A stretch of DNA of 64,000 bases from Bacillota bacterium (GTDB taxonomy: Bacteria > Bacillota > Clostridia > Lachnospirales > Lachnospiraceae). Below, piece after piece: positions 36,797 to 45,915 of this stretch. Under the pieces are notes generated by a model, which did not search any database, was not told where the DNA came from, and was given only the letters and a program-made list of their open reading frames with translations. The translations under genes and the position numbers were made by a program. Position 1 is the first letter of the stretch. Each line of letters starts with the position of its first letter. The stretch covers positions 186,001 through 250,000 of the forward strand of contig CABJAN010000002.1 of assembly GCA_902363515.1 (NCBI GenBank), given 5' to 3'.

Positions 36797-38155
36797 TTAT
36801 GCAGAAATCTGGCCTGCTGCTGTTTGCTTTCTTTTTTTCTCAGCAGGCAAAAGATTTTTATACCGATAGACGCTGAGCATCAAGCCCAAAAGCATGTAAA
36901 ACACCACCAAATTAGAGCCTCCTGAGGAGAAAAATGGGAGAAAGCTGCTTACAATAGGTGGAATAAAACCAAAACAAACCAAGAGATTGATACAGGTTTC
37001 GCCAAGAATTACCAGTACACAGGCAAATCCTACCATTCTCCCCAACTGATTTTTTTGCTTTCTTGTAATGGCAAACCCTTTTACTGCTACTGCAAGAACC
37101 AGAGCCACCAACAAGACTGCTGCCAGAATTCCGTATTTTGCACTGATGAAAGGAAAAATATAATCACCATTATAAGATTCTACATTTTCCATAAGTGTTC
37201 CAGAAAAGTTTCCCGGTCCTAACAGTCGGGATTCTCCCATATAGTTTCTCAGAAAATAATACATGGAATTTTGAGGAAGTTCTTTCTGCCCCAGATAAAC
37301 AGCCAAACGCTCCATCTGATAAGGCGCAAACCATTGGAGTTTCATTCCCAATCCCAGCACCAGCGCGGGCAAGAACAAAATGCCGCTCCAAATCCCTGTC
37401 AGCGCGGGAAACTTTCTCACCTGAAACCACCCTTTTCCTACTGCTGTTGACAGTAAAATCCCCTGCAAAATCAACAGCATTCCGGCGAAAAGCGGCTGTA
37501 GCATATAAATTCCTAAAACCACAGGAAGAAGCATCCATAATACCGCTTTTAGAAGCGCTTTGTATCCCCTTCCATAATAGGAATATAAAATCCCTCCATA
37601 AACAGGAACAGCTAAAAACAATACAGCAGTCAGGGACACAGAAGGTAAAATCCCTATTTGAAGCCACGCAGAACTTCCGTTGACCGGCATTGCCCCTCCA
37701 AAGAAAATAGCAGAAAACATCAAGGCACCGCCCACAGCAGCAATCTTTTTTCCGTGTTTTCCAAGAAAACTATAGTCCAGACGATACACTGCCAGCATGA
37801 GACATAATCCCAGTACCACATGAAAAATATGTCTGAAAATATAAGAATTCCCTAATTCCGGATTTTCCCTGCCAATGAGCACCTGAATGAGAATACTAAA
37901 AAAACTGAGAACAGCCAAAATTCCAATCATCCCCCAGGATATCTGCGGTTTATGAATAGCATCCAGAGCGATTCCGGTCTCTATGGGATTCCCCATATCT
38001 TTCACCGCCTCCTCCATTGCCAGAGTTTCCTCCATGCCCTTATCCAGATTTTCTTCATATTGTTCCAAAATATGCCCGCGTATTTCCTGTTCTACCAGCT
38101 TTTTTGCAGGTTTGCAACGGATTTGTTCCAATAAAGCCTTCATGTATTCTTCCAT
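36797..38155 (-). CDS. FtsW/RodA/SpoVE-family protein with N-terminal HAAS domain
   Basis: 452 residues. Residues 1-70 are a soluble HAAS (permease prefix) domain: EIRGHILEQYEENLDKG, AVKDMGNPIETG. About ten membrane segments follow with SEDS features (MPVNGSSAWLQIG; NGDYIFPFISAKYG in the large loop, keeping the Asp but with the family's following Glu replaced). SEDS proteins polymerise peptidoglycan glycan strands. HAAS domains usually occur beside PadR regulators, and one is encoded immediately upstream, 3 nt away. Thus a conditionally expressed wall polymerase is a fair guess. Confidence 0.88.
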   Translation of the reverse strand: MEEYMKALLEQIRCKPAKKLVEQEIRGHILEQYEENLDKGMEETLAMEEAVKDMGNPIETGIALDAIHKPQISWGMIGILAVLSFFSILIQVLIGRENPELGNSYIFRHIFHVVLGLCLMLAVYRLDYSFLGKHGKKIAAVGGALMFSAIFFGGAMPVNGSSAWLQIGILPSVSLTAVLFLAVPVYGGILYSYYGRGYKALLKAVLWMLLPVVLGIYMLQPLFAGMLLILQGILLSTAVGKGWFQVRKFPALTGIWSGILFLPALVLGLGMKLQWFAPYQMERLAVYLGQKELPQNSMYYFLRNYMGESRLLGPGNFSGTLMENVESYNGDYIFPFISAKYGILAAVLLVALVLAVAVKGFAITRKQKNQLGRMVGFACVLVILGETCINLLVCFGFIPPIVSSFLPFFSSGGSNLVVFYMLLGLMLSVYRYKNLLPAEKKRKQTAAGQISA

Positions 38156-38158
38156 CTG

Positions 38159-38488
38159 TCATCCCTCCCATCCTAAAACTCCTGTCACTGCCTGGGAATA
38201 TTCCTTCCACTCTGTTTCCTTTTCCTGCAAAAGCTTCCTGCCTGCTTTTGTGATGGAATAATATTTACGAACCTTTCCCAAAGCCTCCTGCTCATAAGAT
38301 TCCAGAAGATTCTTCTCCTCCAGACTATGTAGCAGAGGATATAAAGTTCCTGCCTTTAATTCAAACACATTTTCTGAGCGTTCCCGCAACACAGAAATCA
38401 TTTCATATCCATACATATCCTGCTCTGATAATAATTTCAACAGCAACATGGTCATGCTGCCGGAAACCAGATTCTTGCTTACTGCCAT
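38159..38488 (-). CDS. PadR-family transcriptional regulator
   Basis: 109-residue winged-helix repressor (LLKLLSEQDMYGYEMISVLRERS, LKAGTLYPLLHSLEEKNLLES, KYYSITKAGRKLL). It precedes the HAAS-FtsW gene by 3 nt. Probably autorepresses through the CTATATA repeats that cover its promoter. Confidence 0.95.
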   Translation of the reverse strand: MAVSKNLVSGSMTMLLLKLLSEQDMYGYEMISVLRERSENVFELKAGTLYPLLHSLEEKNLLESYEQEALGKVRKYYSITKAGRKLLQEKETEWKEYSQAVTGVLGWEG

Positions 38489-38516
38489 GCTTTGTCCTCC
38501 TTTTCCATTTTAATCT

Positions 38517-38576
38517 TATATAGGATTTCTATATATTTGTTATCTATATAATATATTGTTTACCTATATATGTCAA
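38517..38576 (-). promoter_or_regulatory. PadR gene promoter with reiterated CTATATA motifs
   Basis: TTGACA (38576-38571) and TATTAT (38553-38548), 17-bp spacer, minus strand. On the plus strand CTATATA occurs at 38529, 38544 and 38564, with the inverse TATATAG at 38517; the copies flank and overlap the -10 and transcription start. They look like PadR operator half-sites. Confidence 0.6.
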
Positions 38577-38649
38577 TGATTTTTTTATTGCAATCAAATC
38601 ATAAAGATACTTTTTTCCATCTGCATCATGACGTACCAACATTCATTGT

Positions 38650-38708
38650 CAAAAAAACCTCCAAATCCCAGAAAACATTTTTCATGTTTCCCAGAATCCA
38701 GAGGGTTT
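38650..38708 (-). terminator. Terminator after the DUF711 gene
   Basis: Long imperfect stem closing AAACAT around GAAAA with ATGTTT, outer pairs AACC/GGTT, followed by seven T on the minus strand, about 20 nt after the stop codon. Confidence 0.6.
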
Positions 38709-38728
38709 TCTTTCGTATGTGCTTACTC

Positions 38729-40102
38729 TTAATTCTTAAAGCTATGAATCGGTGCAGGAATCCTGCCCTTTCTGTTTACAAAATTCTCACAGGAATATGG
38801 ATTCACCGGCATAATAGGCGCATATCCTAAAAGTCCGCCAAACTCTACAGTCTCTCCCACTCCTTTTCCAATGACCGGAATCAGACGTACTGCTGTGGTT
38901 TTCTGATTCACCATACCAATAGCGCACTCATCTGCAATAATACCTGCAATGGTGGTTGCCTTGGTATCTCCCGGAATGGCAATCATATCCAGTCCCACAG
39001 AGCAAACACAAGTCATAGCTTCCAGCTTCTCAATGGTAAGAGCATTTGCCACAACAGCATCAATCATGCCCTGGTCTTCACTGACCGGAATAAAGGCGCC
39101 GCTTAATCCTCCTACATAGGAAGAAGCCATGACACCGCCTTTTTTCACCTGGTCATTTAAGAGAGCCAGAGCAGCGGTGGTTCCCGGCGCCCCTGCATAT
39201 TCTACGCCGATTTCATGAAGAATATCTGCCACACTGTCGCCAATGGCAGGGGTAGGCGCCAGGGATAAGTCAATAATACCAAAGGGAATCCCAAGACGTT
39301 TGGAAGCCTCCTGCGCCACCAACTGTCCCACTCTGGTCACTTTAAAAGCTGTTTTCTTAATGGTTTCGCAAAGGGTTTCAAAGTCTTTTCCTCTTACCTG
39401 CTCCAGCGCAGTTTTTACAACACCCGGACCGGAAACACCTACATTAATAATAGCGTCTGCCTCCGTTACCCCATGGAAAGCCCCTGCCATAAATGGGTTA
39501 TCATCCGGCGCATTGCAGAATACTACCAGCTTGGCGCAGCCCAGAGAGTCCTGTTCTTTGGTGGCATGGGCTGTTTCCAGCACAATATCTCCCATAAGAC
39601 GGACTGCATCCATATTGATACCTGTTTTGGTGGAGCCTAAGTTAATGGAACTGCACACCCGCTCTGTGGCAGCCAGGGCTTCCGGAATAGAACGGATTAG
39701 CAGTTCATCAGCTCTGGTCATGCCTTTGCAGACTGTAGCAGAATAACCACCAATAAAGTTCACACCCACTTCCTTTGCCGCTTTATCCAAAGTCTGAGCC
39801 AGGGTCACAAAATCCTCCGGTGATTTGCAGGCAGCGCCGCCGATTAAGGCAATGGGCGTCACAGAAATACGTTTATTTACCACTGGAATTCCAAATTCCT
39901 TGGAAATATCTTCCCCTGTTTCCACCAGATATCTGGCAAGACGGGTGATTTTTTCGTACACCTTCCGATTTACCTGCTGTAAATCAGAATCAATGCAGTC
40001 TAATAAGCTGATACCAAGGGTAATGGTACGCACATCCAGGTTTTCCTGCTCAATCATTTTATTGGTCTCATTGACCTCATACATATTAATCATAGTTTTC
40101 AT
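38729..40102 (-). CDS. DUF711 / UPF0210 family (PFL) protein
   Basis: 457 residues, full family length. Conserved segments: [78 protein letters not shown]. Structures in the family are known but no reaction is established; the Gly/Cys-rich segments suggest an enzyme. Always next to an ACT-domain gene of the UPF0237 type, which is 21 nt upstream here, so the ACT protein may be its ligand-sensing partner. Confidence 0.92.
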   Translation of the reverse strand: MKTMINMYEVNETNKMIEQENLDVRTITLGISLLDCIDSDLQQVNRKVYEKITRLARYLVETGEDISKEFGIPVVNKRISVTPIALIGGAACKSPEDFVTLAQTLDKAAKEVGVNFIGGYSATVCKGMTRADELLIRSIPEALAATERVCSSINLGSTKTGINMDAVRLMGDIVLETAHATKEQDSLGCAKLVVFCNAPDDNPFMAGAFHGVTEADAIINVGVSGPGVVKTALEQVRGKDFETLCETIKKTAFKVTRVGQLVAQEASKRLGIPFGIIDLSLAPTPAIGDSVADILHEIGVEYAGAPGTTAALALLNDQVKKGGVMASSYVGGLSGAFIPVSEDQGMIDAVVANALTIEKLEAMTCVCSVGLDMIAIPGDTKATTIAGIIADECAIGMVNQKTTAVRLIPVIGKGVGETVEFGGLLGYAPIMPVNPYSCENFVNRKGRIPAPIHSFKN

Positions 40103-40123
40103 CCTGTCCTTTCCACGGCTGCC

Positions 40124-40396
40124 TTAAATACGGTGCATTTTTGTAAAAATATCTTCCAGTTGTACACGAATCACTACGCCGATTTCTTTTCCCACAGCAT
40201 CCAGTTCCTCTACAATCACACTGAGTTTTTTCGCAGCCATGCTGGTATCAGTAATCATCATCATATTAAAATATCCATCTACAATAGTCTGGGAAATATT
40301 TAAAATATTAATATTGTTTTCTGCCAGATAGGTACATACCCTTGCAATAATTCCTACGGTGTCTTCTCCTACAACTGTGATAATGGTTTTCTTCAT
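40124..40396 (-). CDS. ACT-domain protein (UPF0237)
   Basis: 90 residues, a single ACT domain (TIITVVGEDTVGIIARVCTYLAENNINILNISQTI). Binds small ligands, usually amino acids. Conserved neighbour of the DUF711 gene. AAAGGAG before the ATG. Confidence 0.94.
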   Translation of the reverse strand: MKKTIITVVGEDTVGIIARVCTYLAENNINILNISQTIVDGYFNMMMITDTSMAAKKLSVIVEELDAVGKEIGVVIRVQLEDIFTKMHRI

Positions 40397-40422
40397 GATT
40401 TTGCTCCTTTGTCTGTTTTTTC

Positions 40423-41220
40423 TTAAACTATCACCATTTCAGAAATCTGCTCTCTGTGTGCAACAGTGATTTTAAAATCTCTGGAATTCCACGGATTTTC
40501 TCCCATGGTCACTTCTGAACATACGGTTTCATATGCCAGAGCCTCATAATTATTTTCCCTGCTTAAATGCCCTAAAAACACAGCTTTCATCTGATCATGA
40601 AGCAATCTACATAAAAGCCGCCCTGCAGTTTCATTGGACAGATGTCCCCGGTTGCCCAAAATTCTCTGCTTCAGATAATATGGATAACTTCCAACCTGAA
40701 GCATATTCACATCATGATTTGCCTCCAGAAGCAATACATCCAGACCGGATAATTTCTGGACTATGTACTCATCATAATATCCCAGGTCTGTGGCAATCCC
40801 TGCCGACTTATTCCCCTGATTAATCCGGTATCCCACCGGCTCTGCCGCATCGTGGGAAATGGTAAAGGGCTGCACCTGCAAGTCGCCAATGGTATAGGTC
40901 TGGTCTGCCTCAATAGGTCTGAATAACCCTTCCGGCATCTTCCCAAGGGTACTCATGTTTTCCATTGCCTTCATGGTTCCTCTGGTACAGTAAATAGGAA
41001 TTTTATGCTTTCTGGAAATCACCCCAAGCCCTTTGATATGGTCAGAATGTTCATGGGTAATCAGAATCCCGTCACACTCCCCTGTGGTGCGGTCAATGCT
41101 TTGAAGCCCTTCTTCAATGCGCTTCCCGCTGATTCCCACATCCACCAGAAGGCTGGTGGTATCACTTCCCACATAAATACAGTTGCCGCTGCTTCCGCTG
41201 GCAATACTACATAAATTCAT
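40423..41220 (-). CDS. YycJ/WalJ-type metallo-beta-lactamase-fold hydrolase
   Basis: 265 residues. Metal site HEHSDHIKGL, further ligands in ISHDAAEP and FLGHLSRENN. YycJ family enzymes act as 5'-3' exonuclease or in wall and DNA-repair coordination in Gram-positives; in B. subtilis the gene belongs to the walRK operon, but here it follows polA and coaE, pointing to a DNA-repair link. Start overlaps coaE by 14 nt. Confidence 0.92.
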   Translation of the reverse strand: MNLCSIASGSSGNCIYVGSDTTSLLVDVGISGKRIEEGLQSIDRTTGECDGILITHEHSDHIKGLGVISRKHKIPIYCTRGTMKAMENMSTLGKMPEGLFRPIEADQTYTIGDLQVQPFTISHDAAEPVGYRINQGNKSAGIATDLGYYDEYIVQKLSGLDVLLLEANHDVNMLQVGSYPYYLKQRILGNRGHLSNETAGRLLCRLLHDQMKAVFLGHLSRENNYEALAYETVCSEVTMGENPWNSRDFKITVAHREQISEMVIV

Positions 41221-41809
41221 AATACATTCTCATCCTTCGCTCAATTTGAAGATAGGTATAAGCTACATCCTCACTATTGTAAATCTGGAAGTCACAGCGG
41301 GATTCAAATTCCTCTTCAGAGAGCTGATTTTTCATCAAACTCTCAATTTTTTCATCGGAATATCCCCTGTCGTGTCTAAGACGTTCCTTCCTGACTTCTT
41401 TTTCGCAATAAATATACCACACCTCATCACAAATTTCATCATATTTTTCTTCCAGAAGCAATGCTGCTTCTATAAAAAAGAATTCTGTTTCTTCCTTTCT
41501 GGAACGCTCTATCTCTTTTACAATATATCGGTACACAGCCGGATGCACAATATCATCCAGCTTTTTCAGCATATCCGGCTGCTGAAAAACAATAGAGGCA
41601 ATGGCCTGTCTGTCCAGTGAGGTGTCCTCTTTTACAACCCACTCTCCAAACAGCTCTATGATTGGTTCATAACACTCTCTTCCAGGCATCATAAGCAAAT
41701 GGCCTACTTCGTCTGCCTTTACCACTCTGGAATCAAAATGCTCCTCCAGATAATTTAACACTGCGCTTTTTCCGGAACCTACACCGCCGGTTACTCCTAT
41801 AATTCTCAT
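41207..41809 (-). CDS. coaE: Dephospho-CoA kinase
   Basis: 200 residues. Last step of coenzyme A synthesis. P-loop GVTGGVGSGKS at the N-terminus; VKADEVGHLLM and HPAVYRYI are family segments. Downstream of polA with 23 nt spacing, a conserved Firmicute pair. Confidence 0.96.
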   Translation of the reverse strand: MRIIGVTGGVGSGKSAVLNYLEEHFDSRVVKADEVGHLLMMPGRECYEPIIELFGEWVVKEDTSLDRQAIASIVFQQPDMLKKLDDIVHPAVYRYIVKEIERSRKEETEFFFIEAALLLEEKYDEICDEVWYIYCEKEVRKERLRHDRGYSDEKIESLMKNQLSEEEFESRCDFQIYNSEDVAYTYLQIERRMRMYYEFM

Positions 41810-41832
41810 AAGCCCTGCCTCCTTTGTATACG

Positions 41833-44478
41833 CTATTTTGCCTCATACCAGTTATTGCCGGTATGCATATCAATCTCCAGAGATACAGATAAGGCTGCCG
41901 CCCCTTTCATCTCTTCCTCCAGAATTTTTGAAACCTCCTGGATCTCCTCTTTGGCTGTTTCAATGAGCAGTTCATCATGCACCTGCAAAATAAGTCTGGA
42001 TTTTAAGTTTTCTTCCTTTAATCTCTTGTGTACCCGAATCATGGCAATTTTAATAATATCTGCCGCGGTTCCCTGAATAGGGGAGTTCATGGCAACCCGC
42101 TCTCCAAAGGAACGCTGCATAAAATTGCTGGATTTCAATTCCGGCACCGGACGGCGGCGGCCAAACATGGTGGTTACATAGCCTTCTTCCTTGGCGTGTT
42201 CTACCAGTCCATCCAGAAATCCTTTGATTTTCGGATAAGTCTCAAAATAATTTTCAATATACTGTGCAGCCTCTTTTCTGGTAATACTTAAATCCTGGCT
42301 CAGGCCAAAAGAACTGATACCATACACAATACCGAAATTCACTGCCTTGGCATTTCTCCTCTGCAGAGGCGTTACCTCTTCAAAAGGAATATGAAAAACC
42401 TGAGAAGCTGTCATTCTGTGAATATCCTGGGCTTCCCGATAAGCCTGAATCAGCTTTTCATCTCCTGACATATGAGCCAGTACACGCAGCTCAATCTGGG
42501 AATAATCTGCATCCAGAAAAACAAAGCCCTCTTTTGGGATAAAAACCTTCCTCAAAAGCCGCCCAAGCTCAGTCCGGATAGGGATATTCTGCAAATTTGG
42601 CTCTGTGCTGCTGATTCTTCCTGTGGCGGTAATGGTCTGATTAAAGGTAGAATGAATCCTTCCCCCTGCATCAATATAATTGGCTAACCCATCTGCATAG
42701 GTAGATTTCAATTTGGTTAACTGGCGGTATTCCAGAATATCTGCCACAATTTTATGCTCCGGAGCCAGTTTATCCAACACATCCGCTGCTGTGGAATATC
42801 CTGTTTTTGTTTTCTTTCCTCCAGGCATCTGAAGCTTTTCAAATAAGATCACACCTAACTGCTTGGGAGAGTTAATATTAAATTCCTCTCCTGCCTGTTC
42901 CCAGATAAGCTTTTCCAGTTCCTCAATACGCACCTGAAGCTGCTGTCCGTATTCCTTCAATTCCTCTGCATTGACCCGGATTCCTTCTTTTTCCATGTCC
43001 GATAAGGTAAACAGCAGGGGCATTTCCATATCCATAAACAAGGTTTTCATGCCCGTTTCTTCCAGCGCTTTTAACAAGGGCTCTCTGGATTTCAAGGCCG
43101 CATAAGCCATATAACAGATGCTCTTTGCCAGAGCTTCCTCCTGTTCTGCAGCAGCCTTCTCATAAGATAATTTTCCCAGCAAGTCCTCTTTCGCCGGAAG
43201 CATTTCTCCCAGATATTCCTTTGCAATATCATCATAGGTGTATTCTGATTTCAATGGGTTCAAAAGATAAGCCGCCAGTCCTGCATCAAACATGGAGGTA
43301 TGCTGCTGCAAGTCCATGTATTTTAACATGCTCTTTATATTTAAAGAAGAAATCTCACCCAGGCTCTGACACAATTCCTGAGCCTTTTCCAGTAAATAAG
43401 ACTCCGTAATAAATCCCTGAGGCAAAACCGCAAACGTAGCAGTCTCTTCCCCGTCTTCCCATGCCAGACCAAGCCCCAGAACTCTGTCTTTTTCCTCTAA
43501 AAGTTCCAAACCAAGCTCTGGTTTTTGAGACGCCTCTTCCATAAGTTTTTCTGCCTCTGTCCAGTCTGTAACAGCGGTAACATTTATGGCAATTTTCTGT
43601 TCTGCCCCTCCATGTTCAAACCTGGAAAGGAAATTTTTAAACTCTAATTCCTTAAAAAACTCATAGGCCTCCTCTGTAAATAAATCATGAATTCTGGCCT
43701 CTTCCCAGTCATATTCAACCGGACTGTCAATATTAATGGTGGCTAATTTCTTACTTAAAACTGCCAGATCATAATGCTCTAAAAAGGCATTTTTCGCCTT
43801 ATTTGGCTTAATCTCCTCCACATGAGCATAGGCATTTTCTACATTTTTATATTCTAGCAAAAGCTTTGTGGCGGTTTTCTCTCCCACCCCCGGAAGTCCC
43901 GGAATATTATCCGCAGTATCTCCCATTAAAGCCTTTAATTCTATAATCTGCAAAGGACTTAACTGATATTTCTCCTGTACGTCTTTTGCGAAATAATCTT
44001 CTATGGTTGTTTTTCCGCCTTTTGTCTTGGGGATCCGAATGCAGATATGGTCAGTTGCCAGTTGAAGCAAATCCCGGTCTCCGGATAGCACGGTGACATC
44101 CATGCCTTTTGCTTCGCTTCGCTTTGCCACGGTTCCCAGTAAATCATCTGCTTCGTACCCTTCCTTGCTGATAATTGCAATACCCATAGCTTTTAGCACA
44201 TCCTTCATAACCGGAACCTGTTCCCGAAGTTCCGAAGGCATGGGCTTTCTGGTACCCTTATAGGCATCATACATTTCATGGCGGAAGGTAGGCGCAGGAA
44301 GGTCAAAGGCTACGGTAAGATAATCCGGCTTTTCCTCCTCCAGCATCTTAAATAAAATATTTAAAAACCCATAAATAGCATTGGTGTGAAGTCCTTCAGA
44401 ATTGGTTAAATCCGGAAGTCCATAAAATGCCCTGTTTAATATACTATGTCCGTCAATGAGCAGGATTTTTTCCCTCAT
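41833..44478 (-). CDS. polA: DNA polymerase I
   Basis: 881 residues. 5'-3' exonuclease domain about 1-290 (LLIDGHSILNRAFYG, GYEADDLLGT, GDTADNIPGLPGVGEKTA). The middle 3'-5' domain is degenerate: the acidic D-x-E of ExoI is missing (GLELLEEKDRVLG), so no proofreading is expected. Polymerase domain with motif A DYSQIELRVLAH, motif B RRNAKAVNFGIVYG and motif C QVHDELLIE. ATG 44478 has AAGGAG; the in-frame extension to 44568 runs into punA. Confidence 0.97.
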   Translation of the reverse strand: MREKILLIDGHSILNRAFYGLPDLTNSEGLHTNAIYGFLNILFKMLEEEKPDYLTVAFDLPAPTFRHEMYDAYKGTRKPMPSELREQVPVMKDVLKAMGIAIISKEGYEADDLLGTVAKRSEAKGMDVTVLSGDRDLLQLATDHICIRIPKTKGGKTTIEDYFAKDVQEKYQLSPLQIIELKALMGDTADNIPGLPGVGEKTATKLLLEYKNVENAYAHVEEIKPNKAKNAFLEHYDLAVLSKKLATINIDSPVEYDWEEARIHDLFTEEAYEFFKELEFKNFLSRFEHGGAEQKIAINVTAVTDWTEAEKLMEEASQKPELGLELLEEKDRVLGLGLAWEDGEETATFAVLPQGFITESYLLEKAQELCQSLGEISSLNIKSMLKYMDLQQHTSMFDAGLAAYLLNPLKSEYTYDDIAKEYLGEMLPAKEDLLGKLSYEKAAAEQEEALAKSICYMAYAALKSREPLLKALEETGMKTLFMDMEMPLLFTLSDMEKEGIRVNAEELKEYGQQLQVRIEELEKLIWEQAGEEFNINSPKQLGVILFEKLQMPGGKKTKTGYSTAADVLDKLAPEHKIVADILEYRQLTKLKSTYADGLANYIDAGGRIHSTFNQTITATGRISSTEPNLQNIPIRTELGRLLRKVFIPKEGFVFLDADYSQIELRVLAHMSGDEKLIQAYREAQDIHRMTASQVFHIPFEEVTPLQRRNAKAVNFGIVYGISSFGLSQDLSITRKEAAQYIENYFETYPKIKGFLDGLVEHAKEEGYVTTMFGRRRPVPELKSSNFMQRSFGERVAMNSPIQGTAADIIKIAMIRVHKRLKEENLKSRLILQVHDELLIETAKEEIQEVSKILEEEMKGAAALSVSLEIDMHTGNNWYEAK

Positions 44479-44497
44479 GTTGTTCTCCTTTATGCTT

Positions 44498-45328
44498 TCA
44501 TTTTTCCTGCATACGCAAGATTGCCTCCGTAAGAAGGCGTTTAAACTCCGATGCTTTTTTGTCTGCAATATCCTGTACTTCCTTATGATTTAAAGGCGTA
44601 TCGCTCATGCCGCAGGCAAGGTTGGTGATACAGGAAATGCCGCAGATTTTCATGCCACAGTGATTGGCTGCCACTGCTTCACAGGCAGTACTCATACCCA
44701 CTGCATCTGCCCCCAGAAGTCTGCACATCCGCACCTCTGCCGGGGATTCATAGTTTGGTCCTGTAAGTTGGATATAAACACCTTTTTGAAGAGCAATTCC
44801 TAAATCTCCTGCTGTTTCTTCCAACAAATTCTGTAATTCTTTGTCATAAATCTGGCTCATATCACTGAACCGTTCCCCCAGTTCTTCCACATTGGCTCCA
44901 ATGAGAGGAGATGGAACAAAAGAGGAAATCTGATCTGTAATCATCATAAAATCACCTGGGTGAAAGTCAAAATTTACGCCTCCGGCTGCATTGGTAAGAA
45001 ACAGGATTTCAGCTCCCAGAAGTTTCATAAGCCGCACAGGAAGCACTACATCGGTCATGGCATAGCCTTCATAATAATGCACTCTTCCCTGCATAATCAC
45101 CACAGGCACAGGCCCCACATAGCCGAAGATGAATCTCCCTTTATGCCCCGGTACTGTGGATACCGGAAATCCTTCTATCTCTTCATAAGGAAGAATCTTC
45201 TCTATCTGGATTTCCTCTGCATAATCTCCAAGACCAGAGCCCAGAACCAGAGCTACCCTGGGTACAAAATCTGTACGCTTTCTCACACTTTTGTAACAGC
45301 GTTCCAACTTTTCATATACTGGATTCAT
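44498..45328 (-). CDS. punA: Purine nucleoside phosphorylase
   Basis: 276 residues, trimeric PNP/MTAP family: LGSGLGDYAEEI, PGHKGRFIFG, MQGRVHYYEGY, TNAAGGVN, and GMSTACEAVAANHCGMKICGISCITN. Cleaves inosine and guanosine with phosphate. ATG directly follows the thioesterase stop codon. Confidence 0.95.
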   Translation of the reverse strand: MNPVYEKLERCYKSVRKRTDFVPRVALVLGSGLGDYAEEIQIEKILPYEEIEGFPVSTVPGHKGRFIFGYVGPVPVVIMQGRVHYYEGYAMTDVVLPVRLMKLLGAEILFLTNAAGGVNFDFHPGDFMMITDQISSFVPSPLIGANVEELGERFSDMSQIYDKELQNLLEETAGDLGIALQKGVYIQLTGPNYESPAEVRMCRLLGADAVGMSTACEAVAANHCGMKICGISCITNLACGMSDTPLNHKEVQDIADKKASEFKRLLTEAILRMQEK

Positions 45329-45796
45329 TTAATATCCCTCTTTTCTTCTTTGCTTACGCAGCAAATACCGCTTTTCGCCGCCTTCCCACTCTGCCTTTTC
45401 CGATTCTGTCTCTACCACTAATCCTGGAACAGAAACAGGCACATGGTTTTCATTTACAGCAACCATAACCACATAAGCACGATTAATCATTTTTCTCATA
45501 CCGTGGCGGTCCTCCACATAGGTATCTACCCGCACCTCCATGGAAGTACGTCCCACATAGGTAATCCTGCCTCTTAGAACAATCACATCATCCACAGTAG
45601 CTCCTTGCTTAAAATTCAGATTATCAATGGCTGCTGTTGTAATATCTTGTTCACTGTGCCGCATTGCCACAATACTGGCAACCTCATCTATCCAACTCAT
45701 GAGCTGTCCGCCAAACAGATTTCCATATCCGTTTAGATACTTAGGTCTCATAAGATAAGTCTGTTCTGTCAAAGAATCCTCTACACGTTTCTTCAT
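45329..45796 (-). CDS. Hotdog-fold acyl-CoA thioesterase (YciA/YkhA type)
   Basis: 155 residues. Hotdog signature NGYGNLFGGQLMSWIDEVASI, with NLNFKQGA and the Asn/Asp of the active site in the expected places. Hydrolyses acyl-CoA. Start ATG 45796 is chosen because residues before it in the frame (to 45844) lie upstream of the transcription start. It heads the transcript thioesterase-punA-polA-coaE-yycJ and carries an elaborate operator. Confidence 0.92.
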   Translation of the reverse strand: MKKRVEDSLTEQTYLMRPKYLNGYGNLFGGQLMSWIDEVASIVAMRHSEQDITTAAIDNLNFKQGATVDDVIVLRGRITYVGRTSMEVRVDTYVEDRHGMRKMINRAYVVMVAVNENHVPVSVPGLVVETESEKAEWEGGEKRYLLRKQRRKEGY

Positions 45797-45820
45797 GTCT
45801 TCACCACTCTTCTGTTTTTT

Positions 45821-45853
45821 GTGCAATATTGGCCTGGATTGCACTTAGTGCAA
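45821..45853. promoter_or_regulatory. Three TTGCAC half-sites at the thioesterase promoter
   Basis: A perfect palindrome TTGCACT-T-AGTGCAA (45839-45853) plus a further GTGCAA (45821-45826) facing it. The palindrome covers the predicted transcription start, as a repressor site would. No regulator gene recognisable for it in the window. Confidence 0.6.
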
Positions 45854-45855
45854 CC

Positions 45856-45864
45856 ATTATACCA
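45856..45864 (-). promoter_or_regulatory. Extended -10 promoter of the thioesterase operon
   Basis: TGG-TATAAT on the minus strand (-10 at 45861-45856), no matching -35; overlaps downstream sequence of the galT terminator. Confidence 0.65.
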
Positions 45865-45874
45865 CAGGAAATGC

Positions 45875-45904
45875 AAAAAAGACAGGCAGGACGCCTATCT
45901 TTTT
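45875..45904 (-). terminator. Terminator after galT
   Basis: Stem AAAAAGATAGGC / GCCTGTCTTTTTT with a 4-nt loop, six T on the minus strand, 11 nt after the galT stop codon. Confidence 0.8.
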
Positions 45905-45915
45905 CGCAATCTTCT

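Noticed and set aside
38517..38570. Regularly spaced TATATAG/CTATATA repeats, considered as a short CRISPR-like array
   Set aside because: Units are 7 bp with irregular 15 to 20-bp spacing over a promoter, so they are operator-type, and no cas genes are near.
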